A stretch of 64,000 nt of DNA from Alloyangia mangrovi (lineage in GTDB: Bacteria > Pseudomonadota > Alphaproteobacteria > Rhodobacterales > Rhodobacteraceae): NCBI RefSeq assembly GCF_002300555.2, contig NZ_NTHN02000012.1, forward strand, positions 43,688-107,687, in the 5' to 3' direction. Below are positions 53,487-63,926 of the stretch, in pieces; position 1 is the first letter of the stretch, and each line of letters opens with the position of its first letter. A program made the position numbers and the translations under genes. Under the pieces are notes generated by a model. It was not told the origin of the DNA. It saw only the letters and a program-made list of their open reading frames with translations, and ran no database searches.

Positions 53487-56168
53487 TCACTGCGCGGCGA
53501 TGGCCAGATCGGCGGGCAGGCTCACACGGAAGGAGGCGCCGCCCCGCCCCGGCACATAGGTGATGTCGCCGCCGAGCCGGGTGACGATCTGCCGGCAGAT
53601 CGCGAGACCGAGTCCCGCGCCCCCGGCCTTCTGGTCGCTCACGCGGCTGAACTTCTCGAAGATCACGTCCTGCGCCTCGGCAGCAACGCCCGAGCCGTTG
53701 TCGGTGAAGTCGATGGCCAGCCGCGCCCCCGCCCGCACCGAGATCTCGAGCCGCGGGCGCGGCGCGTCGCAATACTTGCGGGCATTGGCGATGAGGTTGA
53801 TGAACACTTGGCTGAGCCGGTCGAGATCGGTGTGCAGCACGATCTGCTCGGCACCGCGGTCGCGGCGGATCTCGAGCCGCCGCCCGGCCTCGTCCGCCGC
53901 CGCCGCCGCCACGGCACGGTCAAGCACGTCTGACAGCAACCCCTCGCGCAGGTTCAGGTTCACCTGCCCGTTCTCCAACACCGACAGGTCGAGCAGGTCG
54001 TCGAGCAGCCGGGTCAGGCGGATCGCCTCGTCGTGGATGATCGAGGCGTATTTCGTCTTTTCCGCGTCGCCGAGACCCGATGTGTCACGCAGGATCTCGG
54101 AAAAGGCCCGGATCGAGGTCATCGGCGTGCGCAGCTCGTGGCTGATCTGGCTGAGGAAGGCGTCCTTCTGCACCGACAGGCGCGTGAGCTTGGCATTGGC
54201 CTCGCGCAGCTGCGCGGCGGTGCGCGCCAGCTCCTGCGACTGCGCCTCGAGCCGGGCGGAATACTCCATCATCTGCGCGGTCTCGTCGGCCACGGCCATG
54301 AGGTCCTCGACCGAGACCGACATGCCGCCGACGATCTGCCCGACCATGGCATGCGCCGTGGCGGCGCCGACCGAGCCCGCCAGCTCGCGCTCGAGCGTTT
54401 CGAGGAACTGCGGCGTCACGTCGGGCAGCGGGCCGCGCCCGCCCTGTTTCTCGGCCTCGCGCTCGAAGAGCTCCTGCGCATCGCGCGCACCAAGGATGCG
54501 CTGCGCCATGATCATCAGGTCCTCGGATTGCGCGACGTTGCCGGTCCAGCTGCGCGGGCTGGTGGAATGCTCGAAGACGTTGACGAATTGCGCCCCCTGC
54601 AAGCGCTCCAGCGGCTGCGGGAAGCTGACCAGCGAGCCGAGGATGAAGCCGCCGGTGTTGACACTCATCGACCAGAAGAACGCGTGCAGCAGCGGATCCA
54701 TGTCCGACAGGCCGAACATCGCCTGCGGGCGCAGGAAGCCGATGCCGAAGGGGCCATGGGCGAACCACGCCTCGGGCATCAGCACCCCCGGCCCGAAGGA
54801 GGGCAGGAAGAGCGTGTAGTTCCACACCACGAAGCCGAGGATCAGCCCGGTGAACGCCCCGGCCTTGGACGCGCCGCGCCAGAAGATGCCGCCGAGCATC
54901 GCCGGCAGCACCTGCGCGACCCCGGCGAAGGAGACGAAGCCGATGGTGGCCAGCGCCTCGCCGCCGCCCGACAGGCGGTAGTAGAGATAGCCCAGCATCA
55001 CCACGCCGATGATCGACAGGCGGCGGGCCAGCAGAACCACGGTGCGCACGTCGCCCGAGACCGTCGCGCCCGGCTCGGCAAAGCGCAGCCAGAGCGGCAT
55101 GACCACGTGGTTCGACACCATGGTCGACAGCGCGATGGCGGCGACGATGACCATCGAGGTCGCCGAGCTGAAGCCGCCGAGGAAGGACAGCACCGCCAGC
55201 CCGCCCTGCCCCTGCGACAGCGGCAGGGTCAGCACAAAGAGATCGGGGTTCGAGCCCTCGGGCAGCAGGTCGAGGCCGATCACCGCGATGGGCACTACAA
55301 AAAGGCTCATCAGGCCCAGATAGAGCGGGAAGGCCCAGCTCGCGGTGCGCAGGTGGGTCTCGTTGTCGTTTTCCACGACCAGCACCTGGAAGATTCGCGG
55401 CAGGCAGAGGAAGGCGGCCGCCGAGAGCAGCATGACCCCGGCCCAGCGGCCGCCGTCGATGCGCCAGTGGCCGAGCTCCGAGGCATCGATCCGCGCAAGC
55501 GTCTCGGTGAGCCCGCCGCCCAGCCCCCAGACCACGAAGACCCCGACGGCGAGCAGCGCGAAGAGCTTGACCACCGCCTCGACCGCGATCGCCATGACCA
55601 CGCCGTTGTGGCGCTCGTTGGCATCGAGGTTGCGGGTGCCGAAGATCACCGTGAAGAGCGCCAGCCCGGCGGCGACCCAGAGCGCGGTATGGCCCTTTTC
55701 CTCGCCGACGATCACCTCGCCGGCCGAGAACGCTTCGAAGCTCAGCGTCACCGACTGCAACTGCAGCGCGATATAGGGCGTAGTGCCGATCACCGCGAGC
55801 AGGGTCACGCCGACCGCCAGCAGGTTGGACTTGCCGTAACGCGATGAGACGAGGTCGGCGACCGAGGTGATGCGCTGCGAGCGGCCGATGCGCACCAGCT
55901 TGCGCAGGATCCACCACCAGCCGACCAGCACCAGCGAGGGACCGAGGTAGATCGCCATGTACTCGAAGCCGCTGCGCACCGCCGAGCCGACCGCGCCGTA
56001 GAAGGTCCAGGCGGTGCAGTAGATCGACAGCGACAGGGTATAGACCACCGGCGAGCGCAGCCAGCGCGCCTGTCCGTGGGCGGCGATGCGCTCGGCGGCG
56101 AAGGCGATGGCGAAGAGAAAGAGCGCGTAGGCGATGCAGACGGCGACCAGCGTATTGAGCATGTTCAC
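53487..56168 (-). CDS. Sodium:solute symporter-histidine kinase fusion (CrbS/CbrA-like)
   Basis: 893 residues. The N-terminal 570 or so form a sodium:solute symporter (SSS) domain of about 13 helices (YTLSLSIYCTAWTFYGAVGS, GTRNLDANERHNG, GGFSSATSMVIVAAIALSTMVSN). A linker and coiled coil (about 620-670, ELARTAAQLREANAKLTRLS) lead to the kinase: phospho-His near residue 677 in SQISHELRTPMTS, N box LIANARKY, G boxes DNGSGV and GGAGLGLAIC. Proteins of this form (CrbS, CbrA) sense or carry acetate or histidine and control carbon use. It has no receiver domain of its own; the receiver is the separate protein encoded two genes upstream. Translationally coupled with the small gene upstream (ATGA). 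Its closest functional analogue here is CrbS, because acs and an ScfR gene are adjacent. Confidence 0.9.
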   Translation of the reverse strand: MNMLNTLVAVCIAYALFLFAIAFAAERIAAHGQARWLRSPVVYTLSLSIYCTAWTFYGAVGSAVRSGFEYMAIYLGPSLVLVGWWWILRKLVRIGRSQRITSVADLVSSRYGKSNLLAVGVTLLAVIGTTPYIALQLQSVTLSFEAFSAGEVIVGEEKGHTALWVAAGLALFTVIFGTRNLDANERHNGVVMAIAVEAVVKLFALLAVGVFVVWGLGGGLTETLARIDASELGHWRIDGGRWAGVMLLSAAAFLCLPRIFQVLVVENDNETHLRTASWAFPLYLGLMSLFVVPIAVIGLDLLPEGSNPDLFVLTLPLSQGQGGLAVLSFLGGFSSATSMVIVAAIALSTMVSNHVVMPLWLRFAEPGATVSGDVRTVVLLARRLSIIGVVMLGYLYYRLSGGGEALATIGFVSFAGVAQVLPAMLGGIFWRGASKAGAFTGLILGFVVWNYTLFLPSFGPGVLMPEAWFAHGPFGIGFLRPQAMFGLSDMDPLLHAFFWSMSVNTGGFILGSLVSFPQPLERLQGAQFVNVFEHSTSPRSWTGNVAQSEDLMIMAQRILGARDAQELFEREAEKQGGRGPLPDVTPQFLETLERELAGSVGAATAHAMVGQIVGGMSVSVEDLMAVADETAQMMEYSARLEAQSQELARTAAQLREANAKLTRLSVQKDAFLSQISHELRTPMTSIRAFSEILRDTSGLGDAEKTKYASIIHDEAIRLTRLLDDLLDLSVLENGQVNLNLREGLLSDVLDRAVAAAAADEAGRRLEIRRDRGAEQIVLHTDLDRLSQVFINLIANARKYCDAPRPRLEISVRAGARLAIDFTDNGSGVAAEAQDVIFEKFSRVSDQKAGGAGLGLAICRQIVTRLGGDITYVPGRGGASFRVSLPADLAIAAQ

Positions 56169-56452
56169 TCGCCCCCGCTGCCCAGCCCGTCGCCCGGCGC
56201 CGGGCGCCCCAGCGCCCAGGCGACGAAGCCCGCCAGCAGCACCAGCAGCAGCCAGACCCCGAAGAGGTAGACAATCACCGCTGAGCTGCGCACGCCCTGC
56301 TCGGGGTCTTCCTGCCAGAGCAGCGGCACCAGCCAGAGCAGCGCCCCGAGAAAGGGCAGCACCCGGGCTCCGTCCATCACCCGGCGGCGGCGGTAGGACT
56401 GCCGTTCGAGGAAGACAGGCGGCGTGCCGCGGCGGGGCGAGCCCTCGCTCAT
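56165..56452 (-). CDS. Small two-helix membrane protein between response regulator and symporter-kinase
   Basis: 95 residues. A basic N-terminus (SYRRRRVMDGARV) is followed by two membrane helices (about 31-45, LPFLGALLWLVPLLW, and 58-83, SSAVIVYLFGVWLLLVLLAGFVAW). Its start overlaps the response regulator stop and its stop overlaps the kinase start, four bases each, so all three are made in fixed ratio. Small subunits such as YjcH (DUF485) accompany SSS transporters in the same way, but this one is not DUF485 by sequence. An accessory subunit of the symporter-kinase is a reasonable guess; I do not recognise a family. Confidence 0.75.
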   Translation of the reverse strand: MSEGSPRRGTPPVFLERQSYRRRRVMDGARVLPFLGALLWLVPLLWQEDPEQGVRSSAVIVYLFGVWLLLVLLAGFVAWALGRPAPGDGLGSGGE

Positions 56453-56844
56453 GGCTTGCCGGGGGCCTCTTCCGGCACGCCGTTCAGCAGCGCCCGCACG
56501 GTGTCGAGCATCTCGGAATTGGCAAAGGGTTTCGACATGAAGGCACTGACCCCCTCGCGCTCGGCCATCTCGCGGTCGCGGGTCTGGCCGCGGGCGGTGA
56601 GCATGAGCACCGGCAACGCCGCGGTGGCCGGATCGGCGCGCAGCTCGCGCAGGATGTCGTAGCCGCTCTTGCCGGGCAGCATGACGTCGAGGATCAGCAG
56701 GTCGGGACGCGCGCCGCGCAGCTTCTCGTTGGCCGTGGTGCCGTCGGAGTGGGTCTCCACGGCCAGCCCGTCGCGCGACAGGATGAAGCTGATCGCCTCG
56801 ATGATATTCGGCTCATCCTCGATCAGCAGCACGTGTTTGGACAT
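56449..56844 (-). CDS. Single-domain response regulator (CheY-like)
   Basis: 131 residues, one receiver domain and nothing else. Acidic pair Glu9/Asp10/Glu11 (LLIEDEP), phosphoacceptor Asp53 (LLILDVMLPG), switch Thr83 (VLMLTARG) and Lys105 (FMSKPF) are all in place. It has no DNA-binding domain, so it must act through another protein. First gene of the coupled set with the small membrane protein and the symporter-kinase, its obvious phosphodonor. Confidence 0.92.
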   Translation of the reverse strand: MSKHVLLIEDEPNIIEAISFILSRDGLAVETHSDGTTANEKLRGARPDLLILDVMLPGKSGYDILRELRADPATAALPVLMLTARGQTRDREMAEREGVSAFMSKPFANSEMLDTVRALLNGVPEEAPGKP

Positions 56845-56955
56845 GCACCCCTTTCCCCAAGGCCCCGGTCTCTCCCCTTGCCGGCACCGAGGCTAACTCC
56901 CCCGTGATTTCCTTTTATCGCCAATGTTTCCCACCCTGTCAAAATAAGACCATCC

Positions 56956-58269
56956 TCAGGCGCCGCGCTCCGCTGCGTCACCCAGCAGCGAGGGCTCGCG
57001 CCGCGCCGGGCAGCCCGCGCGGGCGCAGATGCGGCAGGTGACGCCGACAAGCTCGGTCTCCTCGCCGCCGCGCGCCGGACCTTCGGGGGTGAACATCATG
57101 TGCGCCTCGAAGATCGGATCGCGGTTGGCCTGCGGCATGCCGGCGGGCTGCGCCACGGCAAAGGCGCGCACCGCCCCACCCTGCCGCCCGGCGAATTGCA
57201 CCCGGCGCGAGAGCACCGTCATTGGCCGGCTGAGCGCGGGAAAGAGCGGCCAGAGCGGGCAGTCGGCGCCGAAGCGCGGGATCGGGAACTCGGGCAGCGG
57301 CTTGCGGAAGGTGAGCGCGCCCGAGGCGTCGCAGATCGCAAGCCCGACAGGCCCGCAGGGCGCATCGCCGGGCAGCGCGGCGAGCCTTCGCATGGCGCGG
57401 GCCGGATCGCAGCCGAAGCGGCGCAGCAGCGCCAGCGGGTCGGCGCCGTCCTCGCCAACCGCGGCAAGCACCTGTGGCAGCGGCAGCGCGGCCGCGTCCT
57501 CGGCATAGGTGCAGAGCGCCCGGCGCAGCAGCACACGGGCGCTGTCCGACAGATCCTCTTCGAGCTCCGCCGCCAGCGCCTCGGGCAGCTGACCGGCTTC
57601 GAGGTCGGGGAAGTGATACCCCTCGGCCTCAAAGAGCGCCGTCACCTCTTCCTGCGGGGTGCCGCTCTCGCTGGCCGCCTTGCCCTCGGCCTCGAGGTAG
57701 CTGACGAGGCTGCGGCTGCTCTCGGCGAGCCGGGCGCTGTCCTCGTGGATGTTGCGGTGGAAGCGGCGCTGCCATTCGGGGTCGATTGCCTCGGGCTCGT
57801 TGAGGATCGAGGCCGCCGAGCGGATCGCGGTCACGGTCGAGAGCATCTCGTGCAGCGCCTCGGCGAGCTGCGGATCGTGCGCAAGCCGGTCGCTCAGCGT
57901 CTCGACGCTGCGCTCGAGTGTCTCGATCCGGCCCCGGGCTTCGGACAAGAGCCGTGCCCAACCGGGAAATCGCCCGGCGAATTCATCGACACGGTCCAAT
58001 TCCGCCGTGCTGCCCCGGGTCGTGCTCGCCGCCTCGCGCAGCGATGCAATCAGCGCCGCCTCGGCGCCCTCGGTCAGCATCGACGGTTCGACCTTGAGGA
58101 TTTCCGCCAGATCGAGCAGCAATTTGCCACCGATTCTGCGGCGGTTATGCTCAATTAGGTTGAGGTAAGACGCGGAAATTCCCGCCTGCCGTGCAAGATC
58201 GGCCTGCTTGAGGCCTAGAATCGTGCGTCTTTCGCGGATGCGGCTTCCTGTGAGCGTGTCGCGGGGCAT
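56956..58269 (-). CDS. ScfR/RamB-type short-chain fatty acyl transcriptional regulator
   Basis: 437 residues. An N-terminal XRE helix-turn-helix (residues 9-65; IRERRTILGLKQADLARQAG, SASYLNLIEHNRRRIGG) and a C-terminal DUF2083-like ligand part that ends with the cysteine signature GVTCRICARAGCPARREPS. These regulators (RamB, ScfR, MccR, PrpR-like) respond to acetyl-CoA or propionyl-CoA and control acetate or propionate use. Start ATG at 58269 gives the standard opening MPRDTLTGSRIRERR. It is divergent from the ABC transporter and upstream of the response regulator on the same strand (111-base gap). Confidence 0.9.
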   Translation of the reverse strand: MPRDTLTGSRIRERRTILGLKQADLARQAGISASYLNLIEHNRRRIGGKLLLDLAEILKVEPSMLTEGAEAALIASLREAASTTRGSTAELDRVDEFAGRFPGWARLLSEARGRIETLERSVETLSDRLAHDPQLAEALHEMLSTVTAIRSAASILNEPEAIDPEWQRRFHRNIHEDSARLAESSRSLVSYLEAEGKAASESGTPQEEVTALFEAEGYHFPDLEAGQLPEALAAELEEDLSDSARVLLRRALCTYAEDAAALPLPQVLAAVGEDGADPLALLRRFGCDPARAMRRLAALPGDAPCGPVGLAICDASGALTFRKPLPEFPIPRFGADCPLWPLFPALSRPMTVLSRRVQFAGRQGGAVRAFAVAQPAGMPQANRDPIFEAHMMFTPEGPARGGEETELVGVTCRICARAGCPARREPSLLGDAAERGA

Positions 58270-58349
58270 GCGGTTTTCGAACCCTTTCAAGGCCTTTCTG
58301 CGGCGCAAGATAAATTAATTTACACCCCAGCCTATTCCTTTGTGCATTT

Positions 58350-58371
58350 GTTGACAAAAAAAATTGTTAAC
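58350..58371. promoter_or_regulatory. Operator/promoter candidate between the ScfR-type gene and the ABC transporter
   Basis: GTTGACAA-N6-TTGTTAAC is an inverted repeat (7 of 8 positions pair) in an A/T-rich patch of the 222-base divergent gap. TTGACA (58351-58356) followed after 16 bases by TAAAAG could be a sigma-70 promoter for the transporter genes, so the repeat would overlap its -35 box. Likely target of the adjacent ScfR-type regulator; not proven. Confidence 0.45.
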
Positions 58372-58491
58372 CTAAAAGCAGTTGTTGCGTGATTTTCTTT
58401 CGTGGTCCGATACTGATTTTGCACGGAAACGTGTTTTGCGCCCTCGGGAAGAGGAGCCCGGCGGTGCAGATTTCGAAACGGGAGGAAATCA

Positions 58492-59838
58492 ATGTCCAAA
58501 TCGACTCTGACACGCCGCGGCGTGCTGAGAACGGGTGCCGTCGCGGGAGCCGGAGTTGCCCTGCCGACGATCTTCACCAGCTCGTCCGCATCCGCCTTCA
58601 CCAACGAACCCACCGGGGGCAGCGTGACCCTCGGTTTCAACGTGCCGCAGACCGGCCCCTACGCCGATGAGGGCGCCGACGAGCTGCGCGCCTTCGAGCT
58701 GGCGGTCGAGCACCTGAACGGTGGCGGCGACGGCGGCATGATGAACACCTTCAGCTCGAAGACGCTGGATGGCACCGGCATCCTCGGCAAGAAGGTCGAG
58801 TATGTGACCGGCGACACCCAGACCAAGTCCGACGCCGCCCGCGCCAGCGCCAAGTCGATGATCGAGAAGGACGGCGCGGTGATGATCTCGGGCGGCTCGT
58901 CCTCGGGCGTTGCCGTGGCCGTGCAGGGTCTCTGCCAGGAGGCCGGCGTGATCTTCATGGCGGGGCTCACCCACTCCAACGACACCACAGGCAAGGACAA
59001 GAAGGCGAACGGCTTCCGCCACTTCTTCAACGCCTACATGTCCGCCGCGGCGCTCGCGCCGGTGCTCGAGAAGATGTACGGCAAGGACCGCAAGGCCTAT
59101 CACCTGACCGCCGACTACACCTGGGGCTGGACCCAGCAGGAGTCGATCCAGGCGGCCACCGAGGCGATGGGCTGGGAGACCGTCAACAACGTGCTGACGC
59201 CGCTCGCCCAGACCGATTTCTCGTCCTACATTGCGCCGGTGCTGAATTCCGGCGCCGACGTGCTGGTGCTCAACCACTACGGCGGGAACATGGTGAACTC
59301 GCTCACCAACGCCGTGCAGTTCGGCCTGCGCGACAAGCAGGTGAACGGCAAGAATTTCGAGATCGTCGTGCCGCTCTACTCGCGCCTGATGGCGCGCGGC
59401 GCCGGCGAGAACGTCAAGGGCATCTTCGGCTCGACCAACTGGCACTGGTCGCTGCAGGACGAGGGCTCGAAGGCCTTCGTGCAGAGCTTCGGCACCAAGT
59501 ACGGCTTCCCGCCGAGCCAGGCCGCGCACACCTGCTACGTGCAGACCCTGCTCTATGCCGACGCCGTGCAGCGCGCCGGTTCGTTCAACCCCTGCGAGGT
59601 GGGTGCCGCGCTCGAGGGCTTCGAGTTCGACGGGCTGGGCAATGGCCCGACGCTTTACCGTGCCGACGATCACCAGTGCTTCAAGGACGTGCTGGTGGTG
59701 CGCGGCAAGGAGAACCCGGAGTCCGAGTTCGACCTTCTCGAAGTGGTCGAGGTCACACCGCGCGCGCAGGTGGAATATGCCCCGGATCACCCGATGTTCG
59801 CGGGCGGCAACCTCGGGTCCTGCAACCCGGGCGCCTGA
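58492..59838 (+). CDS. LivK-type ABC transporter substrate-binding protein
   Basis: 448 residues. A Tat signal (LTRRGVLRTGAVAGAGVALP) directs export of the folded protein. The mature part is a type I periplasmic binding protein of the branched-chain amino acid/amide class (VTLGFNVPQTGPYADEGADEL, ISGGSSSGVAVAVQGLCQE, YTWGWTQQESIQ). GGGAGG-like GGGAGGAAATCA precedes the ATG. First gene of a transporter operon that runs into acs, so the ligand may be a carboxylate or amide rather than leucine. The two hairpins after it probably raise its level over the permeases. Confidence 0.85.
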   Translation: MSKSTLTRRGVLRTGAVAGAGVALPTIFTSSSASAFTNEPTGGSVTLGFNVPQTGPYADEGADELRAFELAVEHLNGGGDGGMMNTFSSKTLDGTGILGKKVEYVTGDTQTKSDAARASAKSMIEKDGAVMISGGSSSGVAVAVQGLCQEAGVIFMAGLTHSNDTTGKDKKANGFRHFFNAYMSAAALAPVLEKMYGKDRKAYHLTADYTWGWTQQESIQAATEAMGWETVNNVLTPLAQTDFSSYIAPVLNSGADVLVLNHYGGNMVNSLTNAVQFGLRDKQVNGKNFEIVVPLYSRLMARGAGENVKGIFGSTNWHWSLQDEGSKAFVQSFGTKYGFPPSQAAHTCYVQTLLYADAVQRAGSFNPCEVGAALEGFEFDGLGNGPTLYRADDHQCFKDVLVVRGKENPESEFDLLEVVEVTPRAQVEYAPDHPMFAGGNLGSCNPGA

Positions 59839-59854
59839 GCCCTTCACCGGAATC

Positions 59855-59912
59855 CGGCCAGGTTGCGTTTGCCTGGCCGTATCCCCGCGTTCCCGGCCCC
59901 GTGCCGGGAACG
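59855..59912 (+). other. Two strong hairpins in the gap after the substrate-binding protein gene
   Basis: CGGCCAGG...CCTGGCCG (59855-59879, 8 perfect pairs) and CGTTCCCGGC-cccgt-GCCGGGAACG (59888-59912, 10 perfect pairs) fill the 105-base gap. There is no T run, so they are more likely 3'-end stabilisers or partial attenuators than full terminators. Such structures are common after binding-protein genes, which need higher expression than the permeases. Confidence 0.7.
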
Positions 59913-59943
59913 TTCGCACTTCCTTTGACCTGAAGGCCGGGAC

Positions 59944-60975
59944 ATGGACGCAATCATTCTTCAAATCCTGAACGGGCTCGACAAGGGCTCGGCCTATGCG
60001 CTGATCGCGCTGGGGCTCACCCTCATCTTCGGAACGCTCGGGGTGGTCAACTTCGCCCATGGCGCGCTGTTCATGATCGGCGCCTTCTGCGCCGTCACCC
60101 TCAACCGCATCCTGACCCTGTCGCACCAGGTCGTCGACGAGAGCCGCAAGGACTTCCTCGGCAACCCGCTGAAGGTCGACGTACCCTATGTGAACGACTG
60201 GTTCGGAGAGGCCGCGGGCGCCACGATCATCGACTGGGCGGTGCCGCTTGCCATCCTCTTCTCGATCCCGGTGATGATCGCCATCGGCGTGATCATGGAG
60301 CGCGGGCTGATCAAGCATTTCTACCGCCGCCCTCACGCCGACCAGATCCTCGTGACCTTCGGCCTTGCCATCGTGCTGCAGGAAATCATCAAGTACTTCT
60401 ACGGCGCCAACCCGATCCCGACGCCCGCGCCCGACGTGTTCCGCGGGTCGTTCGATTTCGGCGTGCTGCTGGGCTTCGATCCCAACGTGATCATCTATCC
60501 CTACTGGCGCCTCGTCTATTTCGCCTTCGCCGCGTTGATCATCGGCGGGGTCTTCGCCTTCCTGCAGTTCACCACCTTCGGCATGGTGGTGCGCGCCGGC
60601 ATGGCCGACCGCGAGACCGTGGGCCTTCTGGGCATCAACATCGACCGCCGCTTCACCATCATGTTCGGCCTTGCCGCCGCGGTGGCGGGGCTTGCCGGGG
60701 TGATGTACGCGCCGATCAACTCGCCCAACTACCACATGGGAATGGATTTCCTCGTGCTGAGCTTCGTGGTGGTGGTCGTCGGCGGCATGGGGTCGCTGCC
60801 TGGCGCAGTGCTGGCGGGCTTTGTGCTGGGTGTGCTCGAGAGCTTTGCGTCGATGAACGAGATCAAGTCGATCCTTCCCGGCATCGACCAGATCATCATC
60901 TACCTCGTCGCCATCATCATTCTGCTGACCCGTCCGAGGGGCCTCATGGGCCGCAAGGGCGTGATGGAGGACTAA
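59944..60975 (+). CDS. LivH-type ABC transporter permease
   Basis: 343 residues with about 8-9 membrane helices. The opening [34 protein letters not shown] (cited by residues 9-42) is the LivH signature; [19 protein letters not shown] is the cytoplasmic coupling loop. A polar stretch of about 30 residues (61-90, [18 protein letters not shown]) is longer than in amino-acid LivH proteins and may mark a substrate-specific subgroup. Second gene of the operon. Confidence 0.9.
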   Translation: MDAIILQILNGLDKGSAYALIALGLTLIFGTLGVVNFAHGALFMIGAFCAVTLNRILTLSHQVVDESRKDFLGNPLKVDVPYVNDWFGEAAGATIIDWAVPLAILFSIPVMIAIGVIMERGLIKHFYRRPHADQILVTFGLAIVLQEIIKYFYGANPIPTPAPDVFRGSFDFGVLLGFDPNVIIYPYWRLVYFAFAALIIGGVFAFLQFTTFGMVVRAGMADRETVGLLGINIDRRFTIMFGLAAAVAGLAGVMYAPINSPNYHMGMDFLVLSFVVVVVGGMGSLPGAVLAGFVLGVLESFASMNEIKSILPGIDQIIIYLVAIIILLTRPRGLMGRKGVMED

Positions 60976-60979
60976 GACC

Positions 60980-62188
60980 ATGTTCGGACTTGGCAAGAAA
61001 GATACCACCGTCTTCGTGGTCGTGATCATCCTGGCGCTTTGCGCGCCGTTCATCCTCAACCCCTTCCCCACCGGCAGCTCGCTGGCGCAGTTCAACGCGG
61101 GCTACCCCGACCTGATGCAGCGCTTCGTGATCTTCGGCATCTTCGCCATCGGCTTCAACCTGCTGTTCGGCCTGACCGGCTACCTGAGCTTCGGGCACGC
61201 CGCCTTCCTCGGGATGGGGTCCTACGCCGCGGTGTGGATGTTCAAGCTGCTGAGCATGAACGTTATCCCGGCGATCCTGCTGTCGATGGTCGTGGCGGGG
61301 CTCTTCGCCGTGGTCATCGGCTACGTCAGCCTGCGCCGCTCGGGCATCTACTTCTCGATCTTGACGCTGGCCTTCGCGCAGATGAGCTACAACCTCGCCT
61401 ACTCGGTGCTCACCCCGATCACCAATGGCGAGACCGGGCTGCAGATCACCCTCGACGATCCGCGCATCTTGGGCAGCTCCGCGACCGCCGACGGCTCGAT
61501 CCCGGTGACCAACCTCTTCGGGCTGGAGATGCGCCACTTCACCACCGTCGACGTCGCCGGCTGGAGCTTCAACTTCTCGGTCGGCTACTACCTCTGCGCG
61601 GTGATCATGATCCTCGCCTTCTACGTGGCGGTCCGCATCTTCCGCTCGCCCTTCGGCATGATGCTGCGGGCGATCAAGTCGAACCAGCAGCGGCTCTACT
61701 ACACCGGCCTCAACGCCCGCCCCTACACGCTTGCGGTCTTCGTGATCTCGGGCATGTACGCGGGGCTTGCGGGCGGTCTCATGGCCTCGATGGACCCGCT
61801 CGCCGGACCCGAGCGCATGCAGTGGACCGCCTCGGGCGAGGTGGTGCTGATGACCATCCTCGGCGGCGCGGGCACGCTGATCGGTCCGGTGCTGGGCGCG
61901 GGCTTCATCAAGTACTTCGAGAACATCTTCTCGAAGATCAACGACAGCGTGCTGCACGGCTGGTTCGCTTTCCTGCCCGACGGGCTGGAGAATTTCGTCA
62001 TCGCCATCCTGCACCCCTTTGTCGGCAAGGGCTGGCACCTGACGCTGGGCCTGATGTTCATGCTGGTGGTGATCTTCCTGCCCGGCGGGCTGGTGGAAGG
62101 CGGCCAGCGCATCTCGAGGGCGCTGAGGCGCGACAAGCCCGAAGACAACGGCGCGGCCAGCAAGGCCAGCCATGAACCCGCAGAGTAA
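60980..62188 (+). CDS. LivM-type ABC transporter permease
   Basis: 402 residues with about 10 membrane helices. [24 protein letters not shown] and [30 protein letters not shown] are LivM family stretches; the coupling loop is [18 protein letters not shown]. Starts four bases after the LivH stop. Its last codons overlap an ATG at 62172, but the true start of the next gene is later. Confidence 0.9.
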   Translation: MFGLGKKDTTVFVVVIILALCAPFILNPFPTGSSLAQFNAGYPDLMQRFVIFGIFAIGFNLLFGLTGYLSFGHAAFLGMGSYAAVWMFKLLSMNVIPAILLSMVVAGLFAVVIGYVSLRRSGIYFSILTLAFAQMSYNLAYSVLTPITNGETGLQITLDDPRILGSSATADGSIPVTNLFGLEMRHFTTVDVAGWSFNFSVGYYLCAVIMILAFYVAVRIFRSPFGMMLRAIKSNQQRLYYTGLNARPYTLAVFVISGMYAGLAGGLMASMDPLAGPERMQWTASGEVVLMTILGGAGTLIGPVLGAGFIKYFENIFSKINDSVLHGWFAFLPDGLENFVIAILHPFVGKGWHLTLGLMFMLVVIFLPGGLVEGGQRISRALRRDKPEDNGAASKASHEPAE

Positions 62189-62198
62189 GGAGGCGATG

Positions 62199-62954
62199 AT
62201 GGGCATTCTTGAAGTCAAAGACGTCAACAAGCGCTTCGGCGGGCTCAAGGCGCTGTCCGAGGTCAACCTGAGCGTCACGGAGAACACCGTGCACGCGATC
62301 ATCGGCCCCAACGGCGCGGGCAAGTCCACCCTGCTCAACTGCCTTGTCGGCAAGCTGATCCCGGACACCGGCTCGGTGATGTTCGACGGGCAGTCGGTGC
62401 TTGGAAGAAAGCCATTCGAAATCAACCAGATGGGAATCAGTCGCGTATTCCAGACCCCCGAGATCTTCGGTGATCTGACTGTGATGGAGAACATGATGAT
62501 CCCGCTCTTCGCCCGCCGCGACGGGGCCTACCGGCTGCACGCCTTCCGCTCGGTCGAGAGCGAGGCCGAGCTGCGCAGCCGCGCCGAGGCCATGCTCGAG
62601 GACGTGAAGATGCTCGACAAGCGCAACATGCACTCGGCGTCGATGTCGCGCGGCGACAAGCGGCGGCTCGAGATGGCCATGTGTCTGGTGCAGGAGCCGC
62701 GCCTCTTGCTGCTCGACGAGCCCACTGCCGGCATGGCGCGCGCCGACACCAACAACACGATCGACCTGCTGAAGGAGATCAAGGAAAAGCGCGACATCAC
62801 CATGGCGATCATCGAGCACGACATGCACGTGGTCTTCAGCCTCGCCGACCGGATCACCGTGCTCGCCCAGGGCACACCGCTGGTCGAGGATTCCCCCGAG
62901 AACATCAAGGGCCACCCCAAGGTGCGCGAAGCCTACCTCGGCGAAGCGGCGTAA
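62199..62954 (+). CDS. LivG-type ABC transporter ATPase
   Basis: 251 residues. Walker A GPNGAGKST, Q loop FQTPEIFGDLTVMENM, signature MSRGDKRRLEMAM (a departure from the usual LSGG, with Ser-Arg-Gly-Asp), Walker B LLLLDEPTAGMA. I chose the ATG at 62199 because AGGAGG (62188-62193) is 5 bases upstream; the ATG at 62196 is too close and that at 62172 would overlap livM with no ribosome site. Pairs with the LivF-type ATPase that follows 12 bases on. Confidence 0.9.
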   Translation: MGILEVKDVNKRFGGLKALSEVNLSVTENTVHAIIGPNGAGKSTLLNCLVGKLIPDTGSVMFDGQSVLGRKPFEINQMGISRVFQTPEIFGDLTVMENMMIPLFARRDGAYRLHAFRSVESEAELRSRAEAMLEDVKMLDKRNMHSASMSRGDKRRLEMAMCLVQEPRLLLLDEPTAGMARADTNNTIDLLKEIKEKRDITMAIIEHDMHVVFSLADRITVLAQGTPLVEDSPENIKGHPKVREAYLGEAA

Positions 62955-62966
62955 GGAGAGAACCAG

Positions 62967-63722
<756 letters not shown>

Positions 63723-63926
63723 CACCGCCTTTTCGAATCCCCGGCGGGCTTGGGACTTCCGCCGGGGGGGCGCGCGGGCCGGTTTTGGGGAACCGCCCGC
63801 GCGCATGGTCCCGCGTCTGGCCGTCTGTGCCTGCCGAGCGCACATCCGTGACCGGATTTCGCACGATGCGCCCTTGCATTCGCCGCTCCAGGACGCATCC
63901 TGCTCGCCAACACAGGAGGAGACACC

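Noticed and set aside
58489..61095. Long open frame of 868 codons on the minus strand
   Set aside because: It lies wholly opposite the ABC receptor and LivH genes, is His/Arg/Gly-rich and has no family motif: a GC-rich antisense shadow.
62172..62198. Upstream ATG at 62172 as the livG start
   Set aside because: It would overlap livM by 17 bases with no ribosome site, whereas AGGAGG is 5 bases before the ATG at 62199.
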